Part shown: positions 1 to 12,133 of the stretch, piece after piece | How positions within the stretch are numbered: position 1 is the first letter of the stretch | How the letters are laid out: every line of letters starts with the position of its first letter | Source: Chinchilla lanigera | Taxonomy: Eukaryota; Chordata; Mammalia; Rodentia; Chinchillidae | Assembly: GCF_000276665.1 (NCBI RefSeq) | Contig: NW_004955438.1 | Coordinates: forward strand, 14,694,576 to 14,758,575 | Direction: 5' to 3' | Length of the DNA: 64,000 nt | The notes under the pieces: generated by a model | The model's database searches: none | The model's input: only the letters and a program-made list of their open reading frames with translations | What the model was told of the DNA's origin: nothing | Position numbers and translations under genes: made by a program

Positions 1-452
1 GGATCCATTTCCCCCTCCCCAGTGGGTCGCAGACATCACCTGATCCATCCGGATTCCCTTGCAGCCTGGGCACAGATCTTCCTGGTCCACGCCATGCTAG
101 CTCGGTGCTCTCGGAAGGAATGAAAGTCGAAGTCCAGCTCAGTCCCTCCTCTTCCCAGGACAAACGCGCTGGTTCACAGGGATGCGGGCTTTGGAGAACC
201 GCAGCTGATGGAGAGAAAAGGATCAAACCAAGGCGGGATACACGGGGGCACATTGGCATCCTGCACGGTTCATTTCCACAGGCTGGAGATGTGGCCTGTT
301 AATGAGACTTTAAGGAAGGACCGGGAAATCGGGGAGGGGTGAGAATCACAGAACTGTCTTGCAGGTTCCTAGCTGCCCAGTCTGGGTGCAGAGTGCTTTG
401 AAAAAGGAGAATGTGTGCTTGACAACATGCAACTCAAAGATAAACCATAAGT

Positions 453-641
453 GAGCTGGATGTGGTGACGTTCATCTGTAATCCCAGGATTCCAGGAAGC
501 TGAGGCAGGAGGATTCCAAGTTCAAGCCCAGCCTGGGTAACTTAGTGATTCAGTGAGACCCTTATTCAAAATGAAAAATGGAAAGGGACTGGGATGTAGC
601 TCAGTGTGAAGGTCCTAGGTTCAATCCCCAGTACTGCAAAT
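453..641 (+). repeat. B1-dID SINE
   Basis: The left half reads like B1 (AGCTGGATGTGGTG, then TGTAATCCCAGG and GAGGCAGGAGGAT). The right half is ID-like (GGGATGTAGCTCAGTG, ending TTCAATCCCCAGTACTG). Confidence 0.85.
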
Positions 642-1707
642 GTGTGCGCACACCCCCTCCCATGGGTGAGAGAGCAGGAGTTGATGGTCTTAATGACAAA
701 GAGGCAGAAAGAGTCAGGCAGCAGTGTTCAGTGTGGAAAGACAGTAGCCATCACTTTAACTTCTGGTTTCCCCTGGCTGCTGTTGGCATGAGGGGCTGCG
801 TAATTCTTGGTTACCCAGGGCTCCTTGGTGCAGTGCAGGAATTTTAGTAGCATCTCTGCTCTACCCACTAGATGTCAGTAACACCCCAACCCCAGCTGTA
901 ATAACCAACGATGTCTTCCCTGCTGTCACCAATGAGGTGCACACACACACACATCACTTCTAAGAATTTCCTCTCACGAATGCGTCCCATACTATTCTTT
1001 GGTACAAGGCCTGTTTCTTTATTTGACCAATATTCTTACAAAATACTAAAAAGCAAATCCCTACAAAAATGGCCACGCACTTGGTTGGGGCCATGTCGGC
1101 TTGCTTTACCAGGGTTTCGCTGCTTATTTTTCTTCTGCACCCTCATCCTGAATGGCAGCAGAGAGCTGACAGACCACTTTAGCACAGTCCCAGACTCCAA
1201 GCAAAGAATACTCTTCACTTGTGTAGACATCACCTTGAGATTTTTTTTTGGATGCTTCTGACATAATGTTCGTTATCATCTTTTAATGTGATTTTTTTCC
1301 TTTGAGCATATAGATGCAAGTAAGACTCATGGTGCCAGGCTCATGGTGGAAAACCAACAGCTTGTGTGTAACTGTTGGAAGGTGGATCGTTGCCACCCTT
1401 TTCCTATCCATCTTTTTATGAGTTGTTTCACTCCCTGATCACTTTCCTAACTGATGGCTTTGGGACCGGAGTTCAATGCCCCTGCTGACAACTCTTCTAC
1501 CTCCCCTCCCTGGAAATGGGACTGATTCTATTCTGTGTTCTGCCCCAGAAAACAGCTTGGCTTCTGTCCTTTTTCAGTGATAGTCCTGGGAAGTTTGGCG
1601 CCCTAACCTTTTGTCCTGTGATTCAGAATAAGCTCGTAAGTGTCGAGAGATACGGTGTAAGGATTGCATGCATTTTCAGTTCTGAGCCTAAAACTCTATG
1701 GAGTTGT

Positions 1708-2416
1708 NNNNNNNNNNNNNNNNNNNNNNNNNNNNNNNNNNNNNNNNNNNNNNNNNNNNNNNNNNNNNNNNNNNNNNNNNNNNNNNNNNNNNNNNNNNNN
1801 NNNNNNNNNNNNNNNNNNNNNNNNNNNNNNNNNNNNNNNNNNNNNNNNNNNNNNNNNNNNNNNNNNNNNNNNNNNNNNNNNNNNNNNNNNNNNNNNNNNN
1901 NNNNNNNNNNNNNNNNNNNNNNNNNNNNNNNNNNNNNNNNNNNNNNNNNNNNNNNNNNNNNNNNNNNNNNNNNNNNNNNNNNNNNNNNNNNNNNNNNNNN
2001 NNNNNNNNNNNNNNNNNNNNNNNNNNNNNNNNNNNNNNNNNNNNNNNNNNNNNNNNNNNNNNNNNNNNNNNNNNNNNNNNNNNNNNNNNNNNNNNNNNNN
2101 NNNNNNNNNNNNNNNNNNNNNNNNNNNNNNNNNNNNNNNNNNNNNNNNNNNNNNNNNNNNNNNNNNNNNNNNNNNNNNNNNNNNNNNNNNNNNNNNNNNN
2201 NNNNNNNNNNNNNNNNNNNNNNNNNNNNNNNNNNNNNNNNNNNNNNNNNNNNNNNNNNNNNNNNNNNNNNNNNNNNNNNNNNNNNNNNNNNNNNNNNNNN
2301 NNNNNNNNNNNNNNNNNNNNNNNNNNNNNNNNNNNNNNNNNNNNNNNNNNNNNNNNNNNNNNNNNNNNNNNNNNNNNNNNNNNNNNNNNNNNNNNNNNNN
2401 NNNNNNNNNNNNNNNN
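1708..2416. other. Assembly gap (709 N)
   Basis: Run of N. Open frames reported across it are artefacts of untranslated N. Confidence 1.
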
Positions 2417-3504
2417 TACTGGGTGTATACAATGATAAGAGGGGGGAGTGGAAGATTCAAGGTGGGGGAAGACTCAGGGGCCCATAACTCATGGGGCAGC
2501 AGATAAGCCTGGGATGACTCAAGAGGATGGAGATAATCACATACTAAGACGGATCTTGCCCTGAGTGTTTTATAATCCTAGTGGTCTTAGTTTAGCCTTA
2601 GTGGATGGGAGAGGATGGCCCATCTCTAAAGAGTTAATGGGAAATCTCAAAAGGGTGATACCCATAACCCCAAGCCTCCATTTATCCCTCACAGAAGTAT
2701 GTAAAATTAGCCATTGTGAATCTGTGGTCCCCAACACGCATGACCGAGGGAGGGATGCAGCTGGCCACTTTGCTGCCATCATCATTTCTAACCTTTCAAG
2801 CTAGCTGTGAGGTGAAGTACAATTGGTGAAGAATTTGCAACATCGGGTAGATAACGAGAATAATAGAGAGGATGGTGTGAAGAAAAGAAGTGGTTCCCTG
2901 CCGTAATGATTGTCTTCCTTCCTACCTCTCTCTGGCAAAGGACTCAACACTAATAAAATTGAGCCGACAAGCCATTTTTGTCGACAAGCCAGTATTGTGG
3001 TCAGGCATTTTACAGCTCACCGTACATCCTCTCACTGAGAGGAAACTGAAGTCGCTCTGCCCAACTAATACTAGTATTACTGAGGCCAGGGCTAAAGTTT
3101 CCAGAATCTCGCTCCAGCGCAGTCGGACTCGCCCACTCTGTCAGCCTTGATGGTATGGATTTTTTGGAGGGCTGTAATGTGTTCAAAAAGACATGTGAGG
3201 GAGAAGCAGGCCACAGTAGGGGCTCAGTGAACAAAGGTGGTTCTTCTCCTATTCTGTTTCTGATGCAACTCCCGTTTCTGACAAGCTAAGGAACCCCTCC
3301 GACCTCACAGCGCTCTTGTGGGAAGCAAGGAACTAAGGAGTTGCCTACAAGCTCATAAAGGAAAGGCAAGAATAAAATTCAGACCCAGCTAACTACTGGA
3401 AATGTTTTTGACAGAACCAAAGACAACCATAAGTACAGAACCTAGAATGAATTCTGCAGACTTTTTTTTTTTTTTTTTTTTTTTGAGATTTTAGGAAAAG
3501 GGAC

Positions 3505-3771
3505 TTGTGTCGGTCAGCTTCCCTGGTGCTGAACACAGTACCTGACATTCACAACCTAAAGGAGGAAAGGTTTAAGTTGCTCATGGTTTTGGCCCATGGT
3601 TGGCTGGCTCCTAGGCAGAGACATCATAGCAGAAGGGTGTGATGGAGCAAAGCTACTTAGTTCATGGTGGCCAGTAAGCAGAACAGGAGAAAAGCACTAG
3701 AGAGGAACGATCAAGGACCAGTAGGTAGTACCCAGGTCTCACCTCCATGGCCCATTCCAGAAAGTTCTTAG
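3505..3771 (-). mobile_element. MST-type MaLR LTR, truncated, antisense
   Basis: The text GGTCAGCTTCCCTGGTGCTG, then TACCTGACATTCACAACC and AAAGGAGGAAAGGTTT, matches the antisense MST-like LTR copies at 9715 and 19330. The far end is degraded. Confidence 0.6.
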
Positions 3772-4298
3772 GGCGCCCCCCCCCCCAGTTGTACCTGGTG
3801 AACTCAGTCCCTCACTGTGCTAAGTCTTGGCCGGGGACTTCTTGCCTTGAGGTTCTTTGGGACTAGTGGGAGCTGGGTAGCGGAAGAGACAGGATTGTGC
3901 CAAGATTGTGTTAAGAGACTTAGAAGTGAGATGAGGTGCCAAGGTTGGGTGACCCTGGCTCATACATGTGGTCCCAGGTGGTGACAGTGGCCCATCAGGT
4001 CCCTCCATGAGCTCTCCGTGTGCTTTTGCTCTCATCAGACCTGGCTTCTGGGTCCTGCCTTATGTGTGGTTCCCTATACCCCATCCTTAGCTTGCTGTAG
4101 TCCAGTGTAACACCCAGAGTTCTTCAGAGAAACAGAACAGATAGGAGGTGCACACGTGTATGTCCTTTGTCACCTCATGGGTATTTAGTTCCATAAATCC
4201 ACATAGATAGGATGTGCATATATATGTGTGTTTGTCATCTTTCCATTACTATAATGAAATGCCTGAGCCAATTAACTTTATAAAGAGAAAAGGCTTAA

Positions 4299-4492
4299 GC
4301 TCAGGATGATGATACATTTCTGTAATTATAGCTACTCAGAAAGCTGAGGCAGGAGGATCACAAGTTCATTCAAGGCTGGCCTGGGCAACTTAGCAAGACC
4401 CTGTCACAAAATAAAAAGGGCTGGGGACATAATTCAGCACTAGAGTACTGGCTAGCATGCAAAAGGCCTGGTGTTCAATCCCACTGGTACGA
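4299..4492 (+). repeat. B1-dID SINE inside the LTR
   Basis: The B1 half has AGCTGAGGCAGGAGGATCAC and CTGGGCAACTTAGCAAGACC. The ID half is GGGCTGGGGACATAATTCAG, ending GTTCAATCCC. The tail leads into a GA array. Confidence 0.85.
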
Positions 4493-4493
4493 C

Positions 4494-4494
4494 C

Positions 4495-4529
<35 letters not shown>

Positions 4530-4560
4530 AGGCTGACTCAGAGAGAGAGAGAGAGAGAGG
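4494..4560 (+). repeat. (GA)n microsatellite
   Basis: Imperfect GA repeats interrupted by AAGGCTGACTCA, directly after the SINE and probably grown from its tail. Confidence 0.85.
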
Positions 4561-5929
4561 AAGTTTACTTAGCTTATAGCATAGTTTTAGAGGTTCCAAT
4601 TCAAAATCAAATGGTACCATTGCTTTGCACTCAGGCAGGGTTGGCACATCCCCTCACAATGTAAGTGGGTACCCATTGCAAACAAACCCCTCACAATGTA
4701 GGCCAGGAGGCATGAGAAAAAGAGGGAGAGACTTAGGTTCCACAATGCCATGCACAGACATGCCCCCAGTGACCTAAAGACCTCTCTCTAAGTCCCGCCT
4801 CTTAGTTGTCCACAGCACCTCCCAATTATGCCACCTTGGAGACCAAGCCTTTAATACATGGACCTTTGTGGGATTCCCAGCCAAGCCATAGCTCTGTACA
4901 CGTACGTGTGTGTGTGTATGCATGTGAGTATGTGTGTGTATTCATAAAGAGATTTCTTTTAAGGAGTTAATTTACATGATGGAGAGACTGGCAAGTTCAG
5001 AGTCTGCAGGGCCATCCAGTAGGTTGGAAATGCGGGCAGGAGCAGACACTGCAGTCTTGAGCAGAATCTCTTCTCCCAAAAACCTCTTTTGCTCCTAAGA
5101 CTTTCAGCTAACTGGAATGGAGCTGAACTCACACCCACATTGTCAGGAGTAGTCTCTTTTACATAAACTCAACAGATTGGAGATGTGAGCCGCATTCGTA
5201 CAATACCTGCAAAGCTGGACTGCAATGCCTGGATTTACATGGGATTTAGTAACTGGTGGCTACCACTAGCTAACTAGCCATGTTAGCTCCAGAAACTGCC
5301 CACCACTCCACCCAGCAGCCCAGCCCTCCACTGGGGCCAGAGCAGAGCAAAGGTGAAAGGAGGGCTCTTTCCAGCTTTGCTGCAGGACCTTTTCTGGATA
5401 GTAGGGCACCTGGACCACTTGCTCTTGGCAGATCATCTGCCTTCCTTACCTATGGGGAGAGTGGTGCTCCTGAGCAGCCCCAAGCTGCAGCACCTTCCTT
5501 TCCCCAAACATCCCCACCCTGCTGAACTGAAGGCTGTCTGGCACGGGGAAGGACCTGGTGTCTATATTGAAATCATGGAGTCCTTCCTGGCAGGTTGCCA
5601 TTAGTTAACTTGAACTCGCTTGGCTAACTGATCGAAAGTTTTACTCCAAGTCGTTGTATTCCTTATATGAGCAGAGTGACCATGACATACATCATCTAAA
5701 CTGGCATACTTGTGAGAGTGAAGGGGACACTTAATTATGCCGGACAGCAGTGTGAATCAGGACTATGCTCAAAGACCACACAGGTCAAAGACCTAAGCGT
5801 GGCTGTGGCTCTGTTGTTCTGGAAAGCTCGTTAGCAGGGGTGTTTTCTGTGCTTGTGTTCTGTGAACAAGGGGTTCATCAAGTCAGCTATGATGTGTGTG
5901 GCTGCAGGTTGAGCTATTTTCCCAAGAGG

Positions 5930-6310
5930 ATATATTCAAGTCCTGATCCCTGGTACTATGGATGTGCCCTTGTTGGGAGACAGGGTCTTTGCAGATGTAA
6001 CTAGTTAAGATGAGGTCGTACTGCATTAGCATGGGCCCTAACCCCAGTGACTGTAAGTCACTTATGAGAGAAAGAATGCTGTGTGAAGACAGGCAGACCG
6101 TGGAGTGACATGGCTATACACTGGAAATGCCACAGACCAACAACTGCCATTAGAAGCTAAGAAGAGATGTGGAACAGGTTCTCCCAGAGTCTCAAGAAGA
6201 AACCATCCCTGCCAGTACCTTGGTTTTGGACTTTTGGAACTGTAATGAGATGGGTTCCAGGGGCTTTCAGCATGTGGCACTTCGTTACGACAGTCGTAGG
6301 AAACCCTTTG
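5930..6310 (+). mobile_element. MLT1-type MaLR solo LTR
   Basis: Family landmarks are visible in order: TTCAAGTCCTGATCCCTGG, GGGTCTTTGCAGATGTAACT, AGTTAAGATGAGGTC, ACCTTGGTTTTGGACTTTTG and a final TTCGTTACGACAGTCGTAGG corresponding to the usual TTTGTTACAGCAGCCC end. The copy is old and diverged. Confidence 0.65.
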
Positions 6311-6984
6311 GTCACAGCCCTAACCCAGATGACCAGCATGTGCTGGGAACACATCACAATCAGCAGCAGAAACAGCTCATTCTCATGCAAGTGTCTCGCA
6401 AGGGGTCCTGTCCCTAGGACTTGTCATAGACTGCCTGCCGTATGGGCTTGCCAGACAATGAGTAATTGCCTCTGTAGGCTGATCAGACAGACAGCTCCAG
6501 TTAACACACAGCCCAAATTCACATGTGGCCCTACCTCTGCTACCTGAGGGGACACAGGGTGAGTGTGTGCTCCTTTCCATGTGGAGCATGGCCTCCTAGG
6601 AAAATCGGGCTCCATTCTTGTCCTCAGTGAGGGGTGGGGGACTCAGATGACTCCAGTCTTGGTCCTTTGGAGGCAGAGTGCTTGTGACGCAAATGTTCCT
6701 GAGATCAGTTGCCATATTGGAGCTCCTGCTGTGTCCCAGGCTCCTGCAGTTGATCTCTGACCTCTGGATAAGCTCAGCTGTCCAGGAGCAGCAGCAGGGC
6801 CAGAGCCTTCCCCTCCCCAGCCTTCTCTGCTAGGAGGCACAGGAATGACTGACGTGTGTCCTCTATGTGCATGACTCAGGTGCCGGTCACTAGCTCATCC
6901 TCACCAAGAACAGGGAGACAGGGACAGCAGTGGTGACCTCTAATTTGTTGGTAGTGACAGCCCCTTTTCTAGGCTCTGAGACAG

Positions 6985-7110
6985 CCTAGGAAATGTCTCT
7001 TTATTGACGTACAACCTCAGTACAATCATATACCCAGATTTTAAATGTACAGTTTCAGTTTTGACAGATGTGCATAACCCTGTAACCACCACCCGAGTGA
7101 AAGATCTAGA
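6985..7110 (-). mobile_element. L1-like 3' fragment, antisense
   Basis: TTGACGTACAACCTCAGTAC with TAAATGTACAGTTTCAG and CCACCACCCGAGTGAAAG resembles the antisense LINE text that also appears, better kept, at 52600. Confidence 0.45.
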
Positions 7111-7124
7111 GCATTCTTTTAAAA

Positions 7125-7440
7125 AAAAAATTTAAGTCAAAGCAGTTTACTTCAGATACAAGGACTTGATTATAGACATGACAGTACCAGATTATTTAGG
7201 ACGTGCTCTTTGAGACAGTCTTTTCATGACCAAGTCCAGTGTGTCCTGAATTTTCATGTTATTTCTACCAGGGAAGAATTTCTTCCAGATGATTCTGCAT
7301 TTTCTTCTAGTTCAAAGGGGAGACGGGGATAGGAGTTGAACAGGTATCATGGCTCCCCCAAGATGCCAACTTTGTGAAAAGAATCACTGGTACAGGTGAA
7401 GTGTAAGGCCAGTGACTGAGATGCACAGGTGTGGTTGTAG
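7125..7440 (-). pseudogene. Possible antisense coding remnant, unidentified
   Basis: On the minus strand a reading frame ends DTLDLVMKRLSQRARPK followed by TAA (stop near 7200) and about 70 nt of 3'-UTR-like text. Upstream, another frame reads DSFHKVGILGEP before a stop, and a +1/-1 shift is needed to join them. It is bounded by A- and T-rich runs. I cannot name the parent gene, and the chance of coincidence is real; no multi-domain signal is seen. Confidence 0.25.
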
Positions 7441-8526
7441 ACTTTTTTTTTTTAAAGCTCTCCCATTTCCATGAATAACCATTTACTTATGAGTCCAAAA
7501 CTCAGTCCCTAGCAATATGTTCTACTGGCCCTTCCCATATTTCCCAAAGATGATTCTTATAATAGAAATACCTCAGCCTTAAAGAATCTGTTACTCACTA
7601 CACCAAGCTAGAACTATTTGGAGTCTAGCATGACTTTCAGGCTTTCTTCCCTGCATTAGATGGGTGTAAGTAGAGATGCTCTGGACAGGAAACAGGTGGA
7701 GAGGAGCAGGGGCAGGTGGGAAGACGGGTTTTGCTCAGCCGTCTGTCACAGGCACGGTGTCCAAGCCCCTAACCTTCGTGGGCCAACCTAGGTGGTGACA
7801 CCAGGGCCTTCCTGTCCTGCTCCTTGGGCCATTTGAGTCCAGACTTGCTATGTGCTTCTGCATGTGGGCTGAACATTTCATGGCTACTTTTTCTCAACAA
7901 TATTCTGAGTTTTTCTCTGAGAGATGGCAGCAGAGTAGATAAGACTAGACAGTACGTGTTAATGGCTGGCCATTTTGACATCATTCTCCTGAATTATACC
8001 AAAGTCGTATGTTCTTCTCTCCTGATTCTTCATCTTCATGCTTCCTTTGGGGGATGAGGAACTTGCTGGTACAGAAGACCCCTCCTATTTCTTCTCAATC
8101 TTTGCCTCAGAAAACAATCTATGCTACATAGGTACAGAAATTAAAAAAGGACTCCAAGAGTTCCCAGTCTTTTTTGTGTCTGATATTTTCTCCAATGAAC
8201 AGACTGAGGACAGGACTGTGCTCCTATATCTAACCAATAATTGACACAGCAAAACTGAACTTTAATTCTTTTTTTTTTAAGATAGCAAGTTTTTATGTTT
8301 ATTAAAAGTAGTAAAAGAAACATGCTCTGCAGAGCGAGTTTGGGCCAAGAAAAAAAATAGGAAAAGAAGTACAGTCTATAGCATGAGAGTGAACCACTCT
8401 GAGAAAAAGACAGTAGCCAGATCTAAAATATTCCTATCACCCGAGAAAGTTCCTTGTGACATCGTCAGTCCCACCTTACTCCTACTATTCTGATTTGTTT
8501 GGTGGGGGGGGGGCACACGTGTGTGT

Positions 8527-8612
8527 GTTTGGGGGTCTGGGAATAGAACACAGGGCCTCATACCTGCCAGGAAAATGCTTTATCACCAAGCTACATCCCA
8601 AACTCTTATTCC
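8527..8612 (-). repeat. ID SINE, antisense, diverged
   Basis: The text GGAATAGAACACAGGGCCTC, then CATACCTGCCAGG and CACCAAGCTACATCCC is the complement of an ID element. A G run and GTGTGT precede it. Confidence 0.75.
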
Positions 8613-8991
8613 TTCGTTTTGACTGTTCTTGGGCATCGCATAAATAGGACCATATTGGTTGTACTCATTTATGTTGGACTCTTCCATCTGTCCTACTTTA
8701 CAGGCTCAGTTTTTTTGGATAAATCATAATAAATTGATTTAAATATATTTGATGTAAAAACAATGCACCTGCATAATAAAGCATTCAGAGGGGCCATGGC
8801 AGGGGAAGCTGCATAGAATCCCCTCTACCTGCTGTGACTACTGAGCTGGTTTTGGTGAGTTGCTTCCAGGACTTTCTATTTGCTTCTCTGCTTGCAGTTG
8901 CAGCAAACCACAAGTGGTTTTGTGTGTTGTGTTTTGTTGTCCATTTGTGATAAACGTTTGTTCTGCTCCAATGTCTTTAAATATCCTTTGA

Positions 8992-9089
8992 TTTTGTTTT
9001 TTTTTTTTTTTCTTCTGGTACAGGAATCGAACTCACAACCTTGCACTTGCCAGGCAGGTGCTTTGCTGCTGAGCTAAATCCCCAGCCCC
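8992..9089 (-). repeat. ID SINE, antisense, with target-site duplication
   Basis: A poly-T tail is followed by GGTACAGGAATCGAACTCAC, then CTTGCCAGGCAGGTGC and GCTGAGCTAAATCCCCAGCC. Flanks TTTAAATATCCTTTGA (8976-8991) and TTTAATTATCCTTTGA (9090-9105) differ at one base, giving a 16-bp duplication. Confidence 0.9.
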
Positions 9090-9385
9090 TTTAATTATCC
9101 TTTGAGACAGCACTCTGCAGTGCTTAGGATGCCCCAGGAGGTCAGGGGCTTTTGTTCCCTGATGGAGTCCCAGAATCTGGAGCAGTACTGGGCCATGTGA
9201 GCATCTGCAGAAAGACCAGAGCAGTCTCTGAACTGCTTGGCCACCACCCTCTTTCCGGACAGTTGGTGGCTCCTACTATTTTACAATTAGAGGTTACCAG
9301 CATCCTCACTGGTACGGTTTCCCCATGTTAACCTTTCTGTATCTTCATTTTCCAATCAACAAGATAGAGCTAATAATGACACTAT

Positions 9386-9704
9386 TGGATTTGGATCTGG
9401 GATGTCTCCAAAGGCCTCATGTGTTCATAGGCAAGGCTTGTGGAAGGTGAGTGGATTACAGCAGGGTCAGGAGGTGAGGCCTGGCCGAGAGAGGCGGGTC
9501 ACAGAGGCCGTGACAGGAAGGATTTATCTTCCTCCCCAGCTCCTCCCTTCTCTCTCTGCTTCCTGGGCACCTTGGCATGAGCAGCTCTCCTCTGTCAGGC
9601 CCCTCTGCCACACTGTCCTTCCTTAGATCCAGCCAAAATAAACCTCTCCTCTTTTAAGTTGTGTCAGCTATTGAATGTCAGTGACAAGAAAGTGACTAAG
9701 ACAG
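9386..9704 (+). mobile_element. MST-type MaLR LTR, sense
   Basis: It begins TTTGGATCTGGGATGTCTCC and ends with CCAAAATAAACCTCTCCTC, TTTTAAGTTGTGTCAGC and GTGACTAAGACA. The AATAAA-type polyadenylation signal and the final tract fit an MST/ORR1-like LTR in the sense direction. Confidence 0.7.
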
Positions 9705-9714
9705 ATAGTATGCC

Positions 9715-10089
9715 TGTCTTGGTTACTTTTCTCTCATTGCTGAGACAAAATACCTGACACCAAAATAAAGGAAGGAAAGGTTTATTTAGCTCATAGTTTA
9801 TGGAAGTTTCAGTCCAAGCTTGGCTGGCTCCAAGACAGAGTGGCACATGGGTGAGGGCAACAGTTCATGGCAGTGGAAAACAGCAAGAGCAACAAGATCA
9901 AAATGGAGGAGTGGCAGAAAGCAAGGTTCTTTCCCTCCCTTACATTGTATGCAAACTTCCTGCCCCAGGGGCAGGTGTAGCTCTCACACCCATAATCCCG
10001 GCATTGGACTATGGATCAGTCAAAAATCTAGAAGCCTGCCCCATGACTGTGTAAGGATTTGGGGGGACATCCAGACACAAACCATAACA
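9715..10089 (-). mobile_element. MST-type MaLR solo LTR, antisense, with 5-bp TSD
   Basis: The element runs TGTCTTGGTTAC to ACCATAACA (TG...CA) and is flanked by ATGCC at 9710-9714 and 10090-10094, the 5-bp duplication expected of LTR elements. It lies about 10 bp from the sense copy and in inverted orientation. Confidence 0.85.
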
Positions 10090-10128
10090 ATGCCATAGGC
10101 TCACTAAATTATTGTAAAGCCCTCCATT

Positions 10129-10496
10129 AGTCAACTTTCAGTCACTGTAATGAAATACCACAGGCAACCAACTGATGTAGAGAAAAAGGTTATTTTGATG
10201 CATAGTTTTGGAGGTTCCACTCTGTGATTAGTCAGCCCATTGCTTTGGGGCCTGTAGTGAGGCAGCACATCATGGAGTGAACACATGATGGGGCAGAACT
10301 GTTCACCTCATGGCCAGGGAATGAAAGAGAGAAGAGATAGGGGTCCCACCTCCCCTGTGAGGGCAGCTCCCAGTGACCTAAGGACCTTCCACTAGGCCCA
10401 CCTCTTATGCCCCCATTACCTCCCCCTAGTGCCATCCTGGGCAGCAGCCTTTGCCACAGGAACCTTTGGGGGACATTTAAGATCCAAACTGTGACA
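10129..10496 (-). mobile_element. MST-type MaLR LTR, antisense
   Basis: TAGTCAACTTTCAGTCACTG, then GTTTTGGAGGTTCCACTC, CAGTGACCTAAGGACC and a terminal AGATCCAAACTGTGACA. It is the same family as the neighbours but more diverged from 9715; no clear duplication is seen. Confidence 0.7.
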
Positions 10497-10614
10497 GCCT
10501 GCTTGGCATGTGGTAGGCCCTGTATATGCATATTTGCTATTTGTTTGTTTTGTATCTAGAATAATTTATCATGATAAAAAGTGGCACCTGTTTTTCTAAA
10601 TACAAATGACCTTC

Positions 10615-10800
10615 CACCTGTGCATAATTGTGCACACCTGTAACTCTAGCATTCTGGGAGACTGAGGCAGGAGGATCACAAGTTCAAGCCCAGCCTGGGC
10701 AATTTAATGACTCAGCAGACCTTGTCTCAAAAAATTAAAAAGGACTGGGAATGTAGCTCAGTATAAAGGCCCTAGGTTCAATCCCAAGAACCATAAAAAA
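10615..10800 (+). repeat. B1-dID SINE
   Basis: GGGAGACTGAGGCAGGAGGA and AAGTTCAAGCCCAGCCTGGG form the B1 half. GGACTGGGAATGTAGCTCAG to TTCAATCCCAAGAACC forms the ID half, with an A-rich tail. Confidence 0.85.
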
Positions 10801-11304
10801 GGAAGTTATCTTAATAGTCCCTGTCCTTCCAATAAACTCAGTAGTATTACATATCACCTGTTGGTGACTGGCTCAGAGTCTGTTGTATAGTGGCTGGGAG
10901 TCTTGATTCCTAGTTCATTTTAGATATGGAGCACTGGTCTTGTGGAATGTTCTGGCTAGATATCATCTGGTAGAGATTGGGGCAATACAGCCATCAACAA
11001 ATCATCAGCACAGCCCTCCGAGAACGCTAAGCCTAGTACAGAAGACCTGTGGATACAGTTAGAGCATATTGTTAATTGTGGAAGTGGAGACCATCCAAAG
11101 GAAAACAAGTGCAGACACTTATCCAGAGTTCATCATGGAAGGAAGTCAGCTCCCAGCACTGTAGCAGGTCAGGAAGGCAGCAGGGAGGCTTGTGGTGGGA
11201 AAAGGCGGCCTTCAGTGTGCACAGACTGGAGGGCGATGGTATGGGGAAGTGAAGGCAGTGAACCGGAAACAGGGCACTTCATCTCATGGGTTGGGAGAGG
11301 ATCC

Positions 11305-11645
11305 CTGTCCAAAGGCTGCTGTAACAATCACTCATGAGGTGACTTACAACAACAGTGGCTTGTTCTCTCCGTCTAAGAGGCTCCAGGTTGGAAATCAAGG
11401 TGCTGATATGGGTGAGTTTGTTCCTTCTGCCACCAGGAAGAGAATCTGTTCTATGTCTCCCTCCTGGCTTCTGGTGGCTGCTGGCAATTCTTGGTGTCCC
11501 TTGGCTTCTAGATGCACCATTCCAATCTCTGCCTTTGCTGTCCCATAGCCTGTTCTATCTCTATGTGTCCTCTGCTTTTCATAAAAGGACACCCTGATTT
11601 AGTATAAGCCAATTCGGTGTAACTTGTTACATTTTCAAAGACCTT
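11305..11645 (-). mobile_element. MLT1-type MaLR LTR, antisense
   Basis: GGCTGCTGTAACAATCACTC, GGCTCCAGGTTGGAAATCAA and CTTTTCATAAAAGGACACC are complements of MLT1 landmarks. Diverged. Confidence 0.55.
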
Positions 11646-11647
11646 AT

Positions 11648-12022
11648 TCTATGTTCTGTTACAGCCTGAGCCGTATCCCTCCACCCCAATTGATATGCTG
11701 AAGCCCTGATTGCCTAGGGTAGGGATATTGACGATAGAATCTTTAGGGAGACAACAACATTGAATGAAGTCATAAGACTGGAGCCCTAATCAGATAGGTC
11801 TGGTGCCCTTTAAAAAAGAGGAAGAGAAGCTGAGAGTGTGCATGCAGAGAAAGTGGCTGTCTGCAGGTGAACAGGGAGCTCTCACCCGAAGTCAGTTCAG
11901 TCAGCACCTTGATCTTGGACTTGGAGCCTCTAGAATCACAAGAAAATAATTTTTTTTCTCTTGTTTAAGATACTCAGTCTTTGGCATCTTGTTTTGGTAG
12001 CTCAAGAAAACTATAATGCCTT
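11648..12022 (+). mobile_element. MLT1-type MaLR LTR, sense
   Basis: CATTGAATGAAGTCATAAG, ATCAGATAGGTCTGGTGCCC, CACCTTGATCTTGGACTTGG and GTTTAAGATACTCAGTCTTT occur in MLT1 order. Confidence 0.65.
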
Positions 12023-12133
12023 ATTTCCGAATAAGATCTTAGTCTCAGGTTCTCGATAGTGAGAAAAGATACTTGAATTTGGGAGGACAGCATTAAGCTC
12101 ACTGTGGGAGCCCCTTCAGCTTTCTGCAGTTGC

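Larger units (their letters stand above)
4228..4893 (-). mobile_element. MST-type MaLR LTR, antisense, carrying a SINE
   Basis: The left part reads CATCTTTCCATTACTATAAT. After the SINE and GA array it continues TAGTTTTAGAGGTTCCAATT, with CCCCCAGTGACCTAAAGACC and an end near GCCAAGCCATAG. It is a member of the same family as 10129-10496. Confidence 0.6.
4110..5280. repeat. Old dispersed repeat interrupted by an LTR
   Basis: It starts with GTTCTTCAGAGAAACAGAAC and resumes after the LTR with AAAGAGATTTCTTTTAAGGA and a section with GAGTCTGCAGGGCCA. A second member begins near 29440 (CTTCTCCAGAGAAACAAAAC). The pattern is a common ancient mammalian repeat, but I cannot name the family. TG/CA-rich text flanks the insertion. 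The far end is uncertain. Confidence 0.45.

Noticed and set aside
1516..2506. Long open frames across the first N run on both strands
   Set aside because: They consist of undetermined residues and exist only because N yields no stop codon.
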